Shown: positions 31,731 to 40,650, counted from the stretch's first letter. The stretch is DNA of 45,179 nt from JANMEX01 sp041751995 (GCA_041751995.1 JBGSHY010000021.1:1-45179), one strand, 5' to 3'. The notes: generated by a model not told the origin, from the sequence alone. A program made the numbers and translations.

Positions 31731-33380
31731 CTATCCCTTTGAAGACGCGAGGTCCTTGATGTGAGCCACAAGTCCGGCGGTGGAAGAGTCCCGCCCGGCG
31801 GCGCTCTTTGTTCCCTGCACGACAGGCAGGAGTTCGGTGGCCAGCTCCTTGCCGAGCTCGACGCCCCACTGGTCGAACGCATTGATGCCGAACAACTGCG
31901 CTTCAACGAAGACGCGGTGTTCATAAAGAGCAATCAATCGGCCAAGCGCGAAAGGGTCAAGCTTGCGATGAATGATGGTCAGAGTCGGACGGTTACCGGG
32001 GAAGACGCGGTGCGGCGCGAGCGCGTTGATCGTCTCGGTGGAAAGGCCACGCGATTTCAACTGCGCCTTGGCCTCTGCCAGTGTGCGCCCGCGCATCAGC
32101 GCTTCGGATTGGGCCAGGCAATTGGCGACGAGCAAGTCCTGATGGACCTGCAACTCCGGCTCGTGGCTTTCCGCCCCGAGAATGAACTCGACAGGCACCA
32201 CATCCGTGCCCTGATGCAAGAGCTGGAAGAAAGCGTGCTGGCCGTTGGTGCCCGGCTCTCCCCCCACTACGGGACCCGTGACTGTGTCGGTCTTGGAACC
32301 ATCCTGCATCACCCGCTTGCCGTTGGATTCCATATCAAGCTGCTGCAGATACGCAGGCATGCGTGACAGGCGCTGGTCATAGGGGATCACAGCGCGGGTC
32401 GGATATCCGCAGATGACGCGGTTCCAGAAGCCGAGAAGGCCGAGGATAACAGGCAGGTTTTTTGCGAACGGCGCAGTGCGAAAATGTTCATCCATGGCGC
32501 TTGCGCCTTCAAGGAATTTTCCGAAATTGTCCTTGCCGACAGCGATCATCAACGGCAGGCCGATCGCCGACCAGACGGAATAGCGCCCGCCAACCCAGTC
32601 CCAGAAGCCGAAGACGCGGTCTGGTTCAATGCCGAACGCCGCGACCTTGTCGAGCGCGGTGGAGATGGCGGCAAAGTGTGCTCCCACGGCCTTTTTGCCC
32701 AGCGCCTTTTCCAGCCAGCGGCGGGCGGTTTCAGCGTTGGTCATGGTTTCGATGGTGGTGAAGGTCTTGGACGCGACGATGATCAGCGTCGTCGCCGGAT
32801 TGAGGCGCTTTAATGTGTCGGCCATATGCGCGCCATCGACATTCGACACATAATGAAGGTTTGGACCATCATGGTAAGGCGCAAGCGCCAGCGTGGTCAT
32901 GACCGGACCAAGGTCCGATCCACCGATCCCGATGTTGACGACGTCGGTGAAAGTCTTGCCCTTGGCGCCCTTGATAGCGCCGGAGCGGATGTTTTCTGCA
33001 AACTCGCCCATGCGCGCCAAGACCGCGTTGACGTCGCCCATCACGTCCTTGCCTTCAACCTTGGCAGCGCGGCCCGAGCGGTTGCGCAGCGCGGTGTGCA
33101 ATACGGCGCGACCCTCTGTGGCGTTGATGGGCGCGCCGGCAAACATGGCGTCGCGCATTTTCTTGAGGTTGCAAGCCGTCGCGAGGCTTTGCAGGAGTTT
33201 CATTGTCTCTATGCTGACACCGGACTTGGAGAAGTCGAGCAGCAAGTCATCGAACGATAACGACAATTTCTTGAAACGGCTTTTGTCCTCGTCAAACGCC
33301 TTGCGCATGTCTTTGGGGGCGCCGCTTTTCAGGTGGGCCTTGAGTGCGGTGAGCGCCTCGGCGCGAGCTTCATTGGTCAT
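31731..33380 (-). CDS. pgi: Glucose-6-phosphate isomerase
   Basis: A 549-residue cytoplasmic enzyme that interconverts glucose 6-phosphate and fructose 6-phosphate. Motifs are VVNIGIGGSDLGPVM, IIVASKTFTTIETMTNA, the PGI signature DWVGGRYSVWSAIG, GEPGTNGQHAFFQLLHQGTD (catalytic Glu and His) and FDQWGVELGK (catalytic Lys). Length is normal. One oddity: most relatives have Trp in front of GEPGTNGQ (VxWGEPG), while this gene has a GGG glycine codon at 32262-32264 inside a run of six C's on the plus strand. The ATG at 33380 is preceded by GGAGAGGG. It begins the pgi-M14-HAD group. The fructose 6-phosphate made by NagB-II enters metabolism at this point. Confidence 0.96.
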   Translation of the reverse strand: MTNEARAEALTALKAHLKSGAPKDMRKAFDEDKSRFKKLSLSFDDLLLDFSKSGVSIETMKLLQSLATACNLKKMRDAMFAGAPINATEGRAVLHTALRNRSGRAAKVEGKDVMGDVNAVLARMGEFAENIRSGAIKGAKGKTFTDVVNIGIGGSDLGPVMTTLALAPYHDGPNLHYVSNVDGAHMADTLKRLNPATTLIIVASKTFTTIETMTNAETARRWLEKALGKKAVGAHFAAISTALDKVAAFGIEPDRVFGFWDWVGGRYSVWSAIGLPLMIAVGKDNFGKFLEGASAMDEHFRTAPFAKNLPVILGLLGFWNRVICGYPTRAVIPYDQRLSRMPAYLQQLDMESNGKRVMQDGSKTDTVTGPVVGGEPGTNGQHAFFQLLHQGTDVVPVEFILGAESHEPELQVHQDLLVANCLAQSEALMRGRTLAEAKAQLKSRGLSTETINALAPHRVFPGNRPTLTIIHRKLDPFALGRLIALYEHRVFVEAQLFGINAFDQWGVELGKELATELLPVVQGTKSAAGRDSSTAGLVAHIKDLASSKG

Positions 33381-33424
33381 GGCAATCCCTCTCCATGGTC
33401 AAATGCGTGAAACCGGCGAGCCGG

Positions 33425-35224
33425 TCAGTGATTGTCGCGGGGCACGCCCTTGGTGCGGGCAATGTCCTGATATTTGACGGCGGGCTTGAGCACCATGCCT
33501 TCGGAAAGCTGGTCAACAATGCCGCGCTGGATTTCCTGCCACGGCGTTTGATGCGCCGGATACTGGTAACCGCCAGCGGCGGCCAAGGCGGCGCGGCGCT
33601 CAGTAAGTTCCATATCGGATATCAGGATGTTGGCCGTGCCCTTGCCGAGATCAACGCGGACACGGTCGCCCGATTTGATCAACGCCAGGCCGCCGCCGAC
33701 TGCCGCTTCCGGCGAGGCATTGAGAATGGACGGCGAACCGGATGTGCCGGACTGGCGGCCATCGCCGATGCAAGGCAGCGCGTTGATGCCGCGCTTCAAG
33801 AGGTATGCCGGCGGCTGCATGTTGACGACTTCCGCCGCGCCCGGATAGCCGACAGGGCCAGCGCCGCGCATGAAAAGAATGGTGTTGTCAGTCAGGCCGA
33901 GCGACTCGTCGTCAATGCGGGCATGGTAGTCTTCAGGTCCATCGAACACTTGCGCCGTGCCTTCGAAGGCTTCCGGGTCGGAGGGGTTGGACAAATAGCG
34001 GTCGCGGAATTCCTTGGAAATCACGCTGGTTTTCATGATGGCGGAATCGAACAGGTTGCCGCGCAGGTTGATGAAACCGGCTTCCTTCTTCAGCGGATTG
34101 GCGACTGTCTTGATCACGTCTTCATTGAGGTTTTCGACGTTGGCGCAATTGTCCCCCATCGATTTTCCGTTGGCGGTGATCTGGCCGGGATGCGGCAGGA
34201 GGCCTGCCTTCATCAGCTCCATCGTCACGGCGGGCACGCCGCCGGCGCGGTGGTAATCCTCGCCGAGATATTCGCCAGCGGGCTGGAGATTGACCAGCAG
34301 CGGGATCTTGTGGCCGACTTTCTGCCAGTCATCATTGTCGAGCTTGACGCCAAGATGGCGGGCGATGGCGTTGAGATGGATCGGTGCATTGGTCGAGCCG
34401 CCGATGGCCGAATTGATGACGATGGCGTTTTCAAACGCCTCGCGGGTCATGATGTCGGAGGGCTTCAAATCCTCGTTGACCATTTCGACGATGCGAAGGC
34501 CCGTTTCGTAGGAAATCTGGCCGCGCTCGCGGTACGGCGCGGGAATGGCGGCGGAGCCTGGAAGCTGCATGCCGAGCGCTTCGGCCAGCGAGTTCATCGT
34601 GGTGGCGGTGCCCATGGTGTTGCAATAGCCGACCGAAGGAGCGGACGAGGCAACAATATCCATGAACTCATCGTAGCCGATTTCGCCGGCGGAAAGACGC
34701 GCTCGCGATTTCCAGACAATAGTGCCTGAACCGGTGCGCTCGCCATGATGCCAGCCATTCAGCATCGGGCCAACCGACAAAGCGATGGCAGGAATGTTGA
34801 CCGTTGCCGCGCCCATCAGCATGGCGGGCGTGGTCTTGTCGCAGCCGATGGTGAGGACCACACCGTCGAGCGGGTAGCCGTGAAGCACTTCGACCAGGCC
34901 GAGATAGGCAAGATTGCGGTCGAGCGAGGCGGTCGGGCGCTTGCCGGTCTCCTGGATCGGGTGGACCGGAAACTCGAGCGGAATGCCGCCTGCGGCAATG
35001 ATGCCATCGCGGACGCGCTTGACCAGCTCGATGTGATGACGGTTGCACGGCGACAGGTCCGAGCCAGTCTGGGCAATGCCGATGATCGGCTTGCCTGATT
35101 GCAGCTCGGCACGGGTGAGACCGTAGTTGAGATATCGCTCCAGATAGAGCGCGGTCATGCCCGGATTTTCCGGATTGTCGAACCATTCCTGCGAACGGCG
35201 TTTTTTGACAGTCTTCTCAGCCAT
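33425..35224 (-). CDS. IlvD/Edd-family sugar-acid dehydratase, xylonate dehydratase-like
   Basis: A 599-residue iron-sulfur dehydratase. Cluster cysteines are Cys60 (SPCNR), Cys128 (GCDKTTPA) and Cys201 (GYCNTMGTA); Lys130 in GCDKTT is the residue that is carbamylated to bind Mg in the family. AGGVPAVTMEL, INLRGNLFDSAIMKTSVIS, DDESLGLTDNTILFMRGAGP and the substrate loop GDGRQSGTSGSPSILNASPE follow. The extended N-terminus (RSQEWFDNPENPGMTALYLE) and the HRAGG, VKYQD and final DNH pattern match Caulobacter XylD-type xylonate and arabinonate dehydratases rather than IlvD. The likely reaction is D-xylonate or a similar aldonate to its 2-keto-3-deoxy acid. No other pentose genes are adjacent. Confidence 0.85.
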   Translation of the reverse strand: MAEKTVKKRRSQEWFDNPENPGMTALYLERYLNYGLTRAELQSGKPIIGIAQTGSDLSPCNRHHIELVKRVRDGIIAAGGIPLEFPVHPIQETGKRPTASLDRNLAYLGLVEVLHGYPLDGVVLTIGCDKTTPAMLMGAATVNIPAIALSVGPMLNGWHHGERTGSGTIVWKSRARLSAGEIGYDEFMDIVASSAPSVGYCNTMGTATTMNSLAEALGMQLPGSAAIPAPYRERGQISYETGLRIVEMVNEDLKPSDIMTREAFENAIVINSAIGGSTNAPIHLNAIARHLGVKLDNDDWQKVGHKIPLLVNLQPAGEYLGEDYHRAGGVPAVTMELMKAGLLPHPGQITANGKSMGDNCANVENLNEDVIKTVANPLKKEAGFINLRGNLFDSAIMKTSVISKEFRDRYLSNPSDPEAFEGTAQVFDGPEDYHARIDDESLGLTDNTILFMRGAGPVGYPGAAEVVNMQPPAYLLKRGINALPCIGDGRQSGTSGSPSILNASPEAAVGGGLALIKSGDRVRVDLGKGTANILISDMELTERRAALAAAGGYQYPAHQTPWQEIQRGIVDQLSEGMVLKPAVKYQDIARTKGVPRDNH

Positions 35225-35329
35225 GCTCAGGCACCTGCGCTCTCAAGTTTCATCACGGCTTTCGCCGATCATGGTCTTAAGCGCAAATGCCTGCCATTGC
35301 CAAGAAGTCTGTGTGGCAAATCACCAGGT

Positions 35330-36766
35330 TCAGGGAAGCGCGGCTTCTTCCTGTTCACGATGCACCGCTTCGTGCTCATCCTTGCGCAACCGGATAACCG
35401 TGCAGGAGCAGAGGGATTCAGCGACGACCTTGGCCGAGACAGAACCGAGGTGCCGGCGCAGAGCCGAGGAGCCGCGGGCGCCAATAATGATATGGCCGAC
35501 GTCATTGCGGGCGGCGAAATCGAGAATGGCCTGCGCCGGGTCGAGCGCTTCGATGACATGGTAGCTGACCAGATCTTCCGGCAACTCATAGGGCCGCGCC
35601 CAATCCTTTAGCTGGACAAGCCTGTTCACATAGGCCGACTTGCCATCCTCGCTGACGGACTGGTCTTCACCGATAATCTTGGTCTTCAGCACGGTGAAAC
35701 AGGCGAGTTTGGCGTTTGGCGCTGTCCAGAGAATGCGGGCGGCTTCCGAGCGAACGGTTTGGGCAAGCGGATCGGCACCGTCGTGCAAATCCACGGCGAC
35801 CATGATGACGGTGGTGTCATCATTGTTTTTCGACGTCGAGAGCGAGGGCAACGCAAAGGCTTCCGCTTTTTCCTTGGAAAAAAACTGGCTGACCTTGGCC
35901 ATGAAACCCGCCGCCTTTTTCGGCTTGCGCTCTTTTATGACAACCTGATCGGGATTGTTGAGATCAAACAGAAGCTGGCCGGTATCGGCATAGCGGCGGG
36001 AGGGATCAACTTCCATGCATTTCTGGATCACCTCCTGAAACCAGCGCGGCAGTTCGGGTGCGATATCGCGAGGGAGTCTGGGCGACTGGAACAGGCGGCG
36101 GCGCATGCCTGCCTCGGATGCCGGTTCGCCAAATGGCTTTTCCGCTGTCGCCAGTTCGTACAAAATGCAGCCGAGCGAAAAGATATCGCTCACGGCAGAA
36201 TTGCGATGACCGACAACCTGCTCGGGTGAAATGTAGGCGGGCGTCCCCATCGGCACCGAAGACTCTTCGGCCAACAAGTCCGGGAGGTCGAGATGGCGGG
36301 CGAGGCCGTAATCAATAAGCACGGCACCGCGCGCAGTGAGGAAGATGTTCTCCGGCTTCAAATCCAGATGGATCACTTTTTGGCGATGCAGTGCGCCAAT
36401 GGCTGTGGCGATAGCAATTGCGATGTGCTTGAGTTCGGCGACCGGGAGCGGAGCCTTGGGCAAAAATGTTTCGAGGTTTTCACCTTGCACCAGTTCCATA
36501 GCTATGTAAGGCGTCGCCGACAGATCGCCAGAGCCCGCGAATTTCGGCACATGCGGGCCGGACAAGCGTTTGAGGATCATCTCCTCGATTTCGAAGCCGA
36601 CGATGGTCGAGACATCCTGCCCGGGGTCGAGAAACGGCATTTTCAGGACGACCGGAAAATCGATACCCTCCTTGGTGGCGTTCCAGAGCGAACCCATGCC
36701 GCCTTTTGCGAATTTTGATTGGAGAGTGAAGCCGTCAATTACGCTTCCCGGTCCGAGCCGTTCCAT
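35330..36766 (-). CDS. Eukaryotic-type Ser/Thr protein kinase fused to a universal stress protein domain
   Basis: A 478-residue two-domain protein. Kinase domain, about 12-270: glycine loop AKGGMGSLW, ATP lysine Lys42 in VVLKMP, candidate partner Glu61 or Glu62, catalytic HLDLKPEN (Asp135, Asn140; the Arg of HRD is Leu, so a non-RD kinase), metal Asp152 in IDYG instead of DFG, and MGTPAYISPEQ. A basic linker (about 278-300) follows. A USP domain occupies about 318-470, with VIMVAVDL at its start and GARGSSALRRHLGSVSAKVV at its end. The nucleotide motif G-x2-G-x8-GS is one residue shorter than the usual G-x2-G-x9-GS. There is no membrane segment. It follows a metallophosphoesterase gene by 20 bases. 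Confidence 0.9.
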   Translation of the reverse strand: MERLGPGSVIDGFTLQSKFAKGGMGSLWNATKEGIDFPVVLKMPFLDPGQDVSTIVGFEIEEMILKRLSGPHVPKFAGSGDLSATPYIAMELVQGENLETFLPKAPLPVAELKHIAIAIATAIGALHRQKVIHLDLKPENIFLTARGAVLIDYGLARHLDLPDLLAEESSVPMGTPAYISPEQVVGHRNSAVSDIFSLGCILYELATAEKPFGEPASEAGMRRRLFQSPRLPRDIAPELPRWFQEVIQKCMEVDPSRRYADTGQLLFDLNNPDQVVIKERKPKKAAGFMAKVSQFFSKEKAEAFALPSLSTSKNNDDTTVIMVAVDLHDGADPLAQTVRSEAARILWTAPNAKLACFTVLKTKIIGEDQSVSEDGKSAYVNRLVQLKDWARPYELPEDLVSYHVIEALDPAQAILDFAARNDVGHIIIGARGSSALRRHLGSVSAKVVAESLCSCTVIRLRKDEHEAVHREQEEAALP

Positions 36767-36786
36767 GCCGTATTCCCTTTGATTGG

Positions 36787-37527
36787 CTACTTGCCGAGCG
36801 CCAAGCGGTCGCCAAGCCAGAAGGGCAATCCGGCCCGCCTGATCTTTTCCGCCGTTTCCGTATGGTCATACGGTATCCGCTTCATGGTGATGGTCCTTTG
36901 ACCGGTGTCAAACACACCGTAACAAGCAGCGGGAATGCCATCGCGCGGCTGGCCTACCGAGCCGACGACCGTGACCGCGCGCCGAAGACTGGAAATGGGC
37001 ATTTCGACATTGGCGGCCGGAATGAACGTTGCCGGTGTTTTGCCCGGAAGTCCGTGAAACACCACGGGAATATGGGTGTGGCCGACGAAAACCAGGCGCG
37101 CCTCAGTGGCGGCAAGGCAGTCAGCGGCGGCATCAACGCCACGGATATAGGGCCATTTTCCTGGAGTGTTGGCGCTGGCGTGAATATAGAGCCGGTCTTC
37201 CTGCAGGACGCTCATCGGCAAGGCTTTGAGGAAATCAAGGTGCGGCGCGCGCAGCTGGCCGCGCGTCCAGTCGGCGGCGATGCGGGCATTTTCGCTCATG
37301 CCAGCGGATGTGGTGCAGGCAGCCTCATCATGGTTGCCTTTTATGCAGATAGCGCCTTCGTCCATCAGCCCACCGACCGTTTCAACGATTGCAGCCGGGT
37401 CAGGCCCGTAGCCGACGAGGTCGCCGAGGACAACGATCTGATCAAAGCCGCCCGTTCGAACTGCCCGCAGCGTGGCGTTCATCGCTTCAAGATTGCCGTG
37501 AATATCGGTCAGGAAAGCAATGCGCAT
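36787..37527 (-). CDS. Metallophosphoesterase (PP2A-like/YfcE-like)
   Basis: A 246-residue calcineurin-like phosphoesterase. The five metal motifs are in order: FLTDIHGN (Asp, His), VVLGDLVGYGPDP (Asp), CIKGNHDEAA (Asn, His), YIHASAN (His) and FVGHTHIP (His pair). Relatives hydrolyse phosphoproteins, nucleotides or phosphodiesters. It is the first gene of the leftward group, 20 bases before the kinase-USP gene. A phosphatase/kinase partnership is plausible, but the family is too broad for a firm substrate. The ATG at 37525-37527 is preceded by GGGAGGGC. Confidence 0.88.
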   Translation of the reverse strand: MRIAFLTDIHGNLEAMNATLRAVRTGGFDQIVVLGDLVGYGPDPAAIVETVGGLMDEGAICIKGNHDEAACTTSAGMSENARIAADWTRGQLRAPHLDFLKALPMSVLQEDRLYIHASANTPGKWPYIRGVDAAADCLAATEARLVFVGHTHIPVVFHGLPGKTPATFIPAANVEMPISSLRRAVTVVGSVGQPRDGIPAACYGVFDTGQRTITMKRIPYDHTETAEKIRRAGLPFWLGDRLALGK

Positions 37528-37753
37528 GAGCCCTCCCGTGCTTTTGCGTCATGTCTGATATGTGAGCCTTTGCAGCGCGGCGTTCAATGCGACGTTTGGT
37601 GTAGAATTAAAATTGCCGGTAAGAATGCTATTGGCTAAACGCGATGTAGGTTGTACTTTTTTGAAACAGTTCGCGGGTTTGGCACGGAACGTTCAACCGG
37701 TTTTCACAATGGTTTGGACTGAACGCCGAGCCCGGAAAGTATCTGAAACGTTC

Positions 37754-37793
37754 AAATGATTGATGTGGTCGTTAAATGATTGATGTGGTCGTT
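37754..37793 (+). repeat. 20-bp perfect tandem duplication spanning the GT25 start codon
   Basis: Bases 37754-37773 and 37774-37793 are identical (AAATGATTGATGTGGTCGTT). Each copy contains the start ATG and the next five codons. Because 20 is not a multiple of 3, the first ATG (37756) opens a 7-codon frame, MIDVVVK, whose TGA (37777-37779) overlaps the second ATG (37776). Only the second ATG is in frame with the gene. The result is a short leader peptide arranged for stop-start coupling. Confidence 0.95.
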
Positions 37794-38567
37794 ATAAGTC
37801 TGGCTGATGCGATTGAGCGGCGGCGTCACATCCAGTCCGCTTTTGAAGCAGCAGGCGTTGATTTTCGATTTTTTGATGCCGTTAATGGCAAGGCTCTCAA
37901 CGAAACCGAACTGAAATCATACAGCCCCGGAAACAGCATGGCCGGTTTCAAACGGCCGCTCTCTTTGCCTGAAATCGGGTGCTATCTCAGCCACTACAGG
38001 ATTTGGCAATCAATCTGCCAAACAAAAGCGGCTTGGACCATTGTTTTGGAAGACGATTCTGAAATCAAACCGTCCTTCGCTAGCATCCTGGATGAAATTG
38101 GCGCACTCCGCCTGGGTCCGGCAATCATCCAACTGAATGATAACAATTCAACGGTAGTACGTCGCCTGGCCCGGCTTGCCGACCGCCATGAGCTGGTTGA
38201 ACTTTGGGTCGCTCGGCGCTCGAGTTGCGGATATGCCATAAATCACGCCGCCGCACAGCAAATGGCAAGGCTGGCGCTGCCGTTTTCCAGGCCAATTGAC
38301 ATTGATATGAAGCATTGGTGGGAATTCGGGATTGAAATGCTTGCAGTCAAGCCAAGCGTTGTGCGCGAGCGTCCGGGTACTCTGTCGGGCATTGAACAAT
38401 CGCGGATAGCCGCCAAGCTGCAATTTTCAGGTTCAAGCGTGCGCGGATTTTTCGACAATCTGCTTTTCCAATTGCGCTTCAAGCGCGGGCTGGTGAGGGC
38501 CCGGCTGTCAAAGTTTCTTTCCGGAAATCAGCAACCTAAAACCATTGTGCGGCCGGGCGCCCGGTGA
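37776..38567 (+). CDS. Glycosyltransferase family 25 (LPS-type) protein
   Basis: A 263-residue protein. It opens with IDVVVISLADAIERRRHIQS, the beta-strand and arginine-rich helix typical of GT25. It continues with GVDFRFFDAVNGKAL, LSLPEIGCYLSHYRIWQSIC (GT25 motif G-C-x-x-S-H) and WTIVLEDDSEI with the DxD-like EDD. Family members add galactose or similar residues to lipooligosaccharide in the cytoplasm. The real start is the second ATG of a tandem duplication. Its stop overlaps the GTG of the next gene (GTGA, 38564-38567). With the DUF707 gene and glf it forms a three-gene glycan operon. Codon use looks somewhat less GC-biased than the catabolic operons (judged by eye). Confidence 0.85.
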   Translation: MIDVVVISLADAIERRRHIQSAFEAAGVDFRFFDAVNGKALNETELKSYSPGNSMAGFKRPLSLPEIGCYLSHYRIWQSICQTKAAWTIVLEDDSEIKPSFASILDEIGALRLGPAIIQLNDNNSTVVRRLARLADRHELVELWVARRSSCGYAINHAAAQQMARLALPFSRPIDIDMKHWWEFGIEMLAVKPSVVRERPGTLSGIEQSRIAAKLQFSGSSVRGFFDNLLFQLRFKRGLVRARLSKFLSGNQQPKTIVRPGAR

Positions 38568-39511
38568 CACCAATACCATTGCAACGTGCGCGAAATCTCG
38601 TGGTGGTGCGCGCGGGACGCTCATCTTTGCATACGACATGGATGTCAGATCTAAGAGAGAGAAACTGGGATCTTCTTGTCAGCTATTATGACGCGGCTGC
38701 GTTTGAAAATGACAAGAGCGGCACACCGAAATTCTTCTGCCCGGGTGGTAAATGGAATGGTCTGCACCGTACGCTCCATGAAGCTGTGGACCTTTCCCAG
38801 TATGACTTTTTTTGGCTGCCCGATGATGATCTTGAAGCGTCAACAGAAACCATCAATCAGATGTTCGAGCTCGCGCGGGTCAATGATTTTGCGGTGTGCC
38901 AGCCTGCCTTGACGTTGGACAGCTACTTCTCGCATTTCCATACGCTGGCGTGTGACGGTTTCAAACTGCGATACGTCAACTATGCAGAGATCATGGCCCC
39001 CTGTCTGCGGCGGGATACGCTGCAAAAACTTTTGCCATATGTCTCTACAACGATGTGCGGGTTTGGGCTGGATGATGTCTGGTGCAGGCTGCAGGCTGAT
39101 AACCATATGAGCGCGGCCATTTTTGACGGGGTTCAAGTCAAGCATACAAGGCCGGTCGGACGCCACTTGAAGTCTGTCATTCATCAATCCGGCCTTTCAC
39201 AAGAGTATGAAGGGGCCGCGTTGAGAAATTCGCTCGGATTTTTCAAGCGAACCAGGCCGGTTTGCTACGCCGGCATCAAACTGAACGGCAAATTGGTCAA
39301 GGGGTCCAGGAAAATGGGACTGAGTATGGCCGCTTCCCATTTGAAGACTTGGAACAGTCCGCCAAAAAGCCAGCATTTCGGAAAAGACTTCTTCAGGATG
39401 TTGCGCCGCCAAATGATCGGGGCAACTGATTTCCGGCAAATCCATTTGCGGCCGCTGCCGGATGATAGTCCGAGCCTGGGCGGATTTAACCACCCGCCGG
39501 CCAAAGAATAG
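38564..39511 (+). CDS. DUF707-like putative glycan-modifying protein
   Basis: A 315-residue protein starting at a GTG coupled to the preceding gene. It has NLVVVRAGRSSLHTTWMSDL near the start, YDFFWLPDDDLEASTETINQ with a run of three aspartates at about 86-88, CQPALTLDSYFSH, and GFGLDDVWCRLQ near 165. PDDD followed by a later LDD recalls the metal- and sugar-nucleotide-binding acids of GT-A transferases. The wording fits the DUF707 family, whose enzymatic role is not established as far as I know. No signal or membrane segment is seen. Neighbours (GT25, UDP-galactopyranose mutase) suggest a part in assembling a surface polysaccharide. Confidence 0.7.
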   Translation: MTPIPLQRARNLVVVRAGRSSLHTTWMSDLRERNWDLLVSYYDAAAFENDKSGTPKFFCPGGKWNGLHRTLHEAVDLSQYDFFWLPDDDLEASTETINQMFELARVNDFAVCQPALTLDSYFSHFHTLACDGFKLRYVNYAEIMAPCLRRDTLQKLLPYVSTTMCGFGLDDVWCRLQADNHMSAAIFDGVQVKHTRPVGRHLKSVIHQSGLSQEYEGAALRNSLGFFKRTRPVCYAGIKLNGKLVKGSRKMGLSMAASHLKTWNSPPKSQHFGKDFFRMLRRQMIGATDFRQIHLRPLPDDSPSLGGFNHPPAKE

Positions 39512-39519
39512 AAGCTCAG

Positions 39520-40650
39520 ATGTTTGACTGGATCATTGTCGGCGCTGGCTTTACAGGCGCAACGCTCGCAGAACGGATCGCTTCTGTCCGCAACGAGCGG
39601 GTCCTGGTCGTGGACCGCCGGAACCATATTGCCGGCAATGCCCATGACGCCACGAACGAGGCCGGCATTATCGTCCACAAGTACGGCCCGCACATTTTCC
39701 ACACCAACTCACAGCCGATCTGGGATTATTTGCAGCGTTTCGGCCAATGGCGGCCGTACTTCCATGAAATTCTCGCGGTGATTGACGGAAAAGAAGTCCC
39801 CATTCCGTTCAACCTGAACACGGTGGAGGCCGTCTTCCCGCCGGATCTGGCACGGCGGTACACGCGTCTCCTTTTGGAGCGTTACGCTTTTGGCGAGCGT
39901 GTGCCGATTCTCAAGATGATGAACGAGACAGACCCGGATCTGAAAACGCTTGCCGCTTTCATCTATGAGAAGATGTTCAGGAACTACACATTCAAGCAGT
40001 GGGGCCTCTATCCGGAACAGCTCTCGCCGTCGGTGACCGCCCGCGTGCCGGTCGTCATCAGCCGGGACAACCGGTATTTTCAGGATCGCTATCAAGCGAT
40101 GCCGGCCGAAGGCTACACGGCGCTTTTCGAAAGGATGCTCGACCATCCGAACATCACAGTGATGCTCAACACCGGCCATGTGGATGTCAGGCACAAATAC
40201 CCGTCGGCGCGGACCATTTTTACCGGCCCTATTGACGAATTCTTTGGCTACAGGCTTGGCCCGCTTCCCTATCGCAGCCTCCGTTTTGTTGAGCGGACTC
40301 TCGACGTGGAGACGGCGCAGGCGGCGGCATCCATCAATTTTCCCTCTGACCACGACTATACGAGAATTACCGAGTTCAAGTATTTGACCGGCCAGAGAAG
40401 TGCGCGCACCACGCTTGTTTACGAGTATCCGCAGCCGCATGTGACTGGCGAAAACGAGCCCTATTATCCCATTCCGCGTGACGAGACCCAAATTCTTTTG
40501 AACAGATATCTGGAGTTGGCCGAGGACAGAAAAGACGTCATTTTCTGCGGCAGGCTGGGCGAATACAAATACTACAACATGGACCAAGCAATCGGCGCGG
40601 CGTTGGCTGTGTTCTCCAAACGGATAATGGGGGAGACGGACGTTCTTTAG
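39520..40650 (+). CDS. glf: UDP-galactopyranose mutase
   Basis: A 376-residue flavoenzyme converting UDP-galactopyranose to UDP-galactofuranose, the donor for galactofuranose-containing surface glycans. The FAD fold begins DWIIVGAGFTGATLAERIAS, followed by VVDRRNHIAGNAHD and the signature HKYGPHIFHTNS. Later come FKQWGLYPEQLSPSV, PAEGYTALFERML, the TGPIDEFFGYRLGPLPYRSL region, TRITEFKYLT and the C-terminal RLGEYKYYNMDQAIGAALA, which carries FAD-binding residues. Length is normal (about 370-390). It is the third gene of the glycan operon, 8 bases after the DUF707 gene. A tRNA gene on the other strand ends 18 bases downstream. Confidence 0.96.
   Translation: MFDWIIVGAGFTGATLAERIASVRNERVLVVDRRNHIAGNAHDATNEAGIIVHKYGPHIFHTNSQPIWDYLQRFGQWRPYFHEILAVIDGKEVPIPFNLNTVEAVFPPDLARRYTRLLLERYAFGERVPILKMMNETDPDLKTLAAFIYEKMFRNYTFKQWGLYPEQLSPSVTARVPVVISRDNRYFQDRYQAMPAEGYTALFERMLDHPNITVMLNTGHVDVRHKYPSARTIFTGPIDEFFGYRLGPLPYRSLRFVERTLDVETAQAAASINFPSDHDYTRITEFKYLTGQRSARTTLVYEYPQPHVTGENEPYYPIPRDETQILLNRYLELAEDRKDVIFCGRLGEYKYYNMDQAIGAALAVFSKRIMGETDVL

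Noticed and set aside
33412..33425. ACCGGC-GA-GCCGGT palindrome at the end of the dehydratase gene
   Set aside because: Short, no T tract, and overlapping the stop codon; too common in GC-rich DNA to call a terminator.
33395..34729. A 444-codon plus-strand frame opposite the sugar-acid dehydratase
   Set aside because: Antisense to a family member conserved along its whole length.
37562..37759. A 65-codon plus-strand frame before the GT25 gene
   Set aside because: No ribosome binding site or recognisable feature; probably chance in the promoter region.
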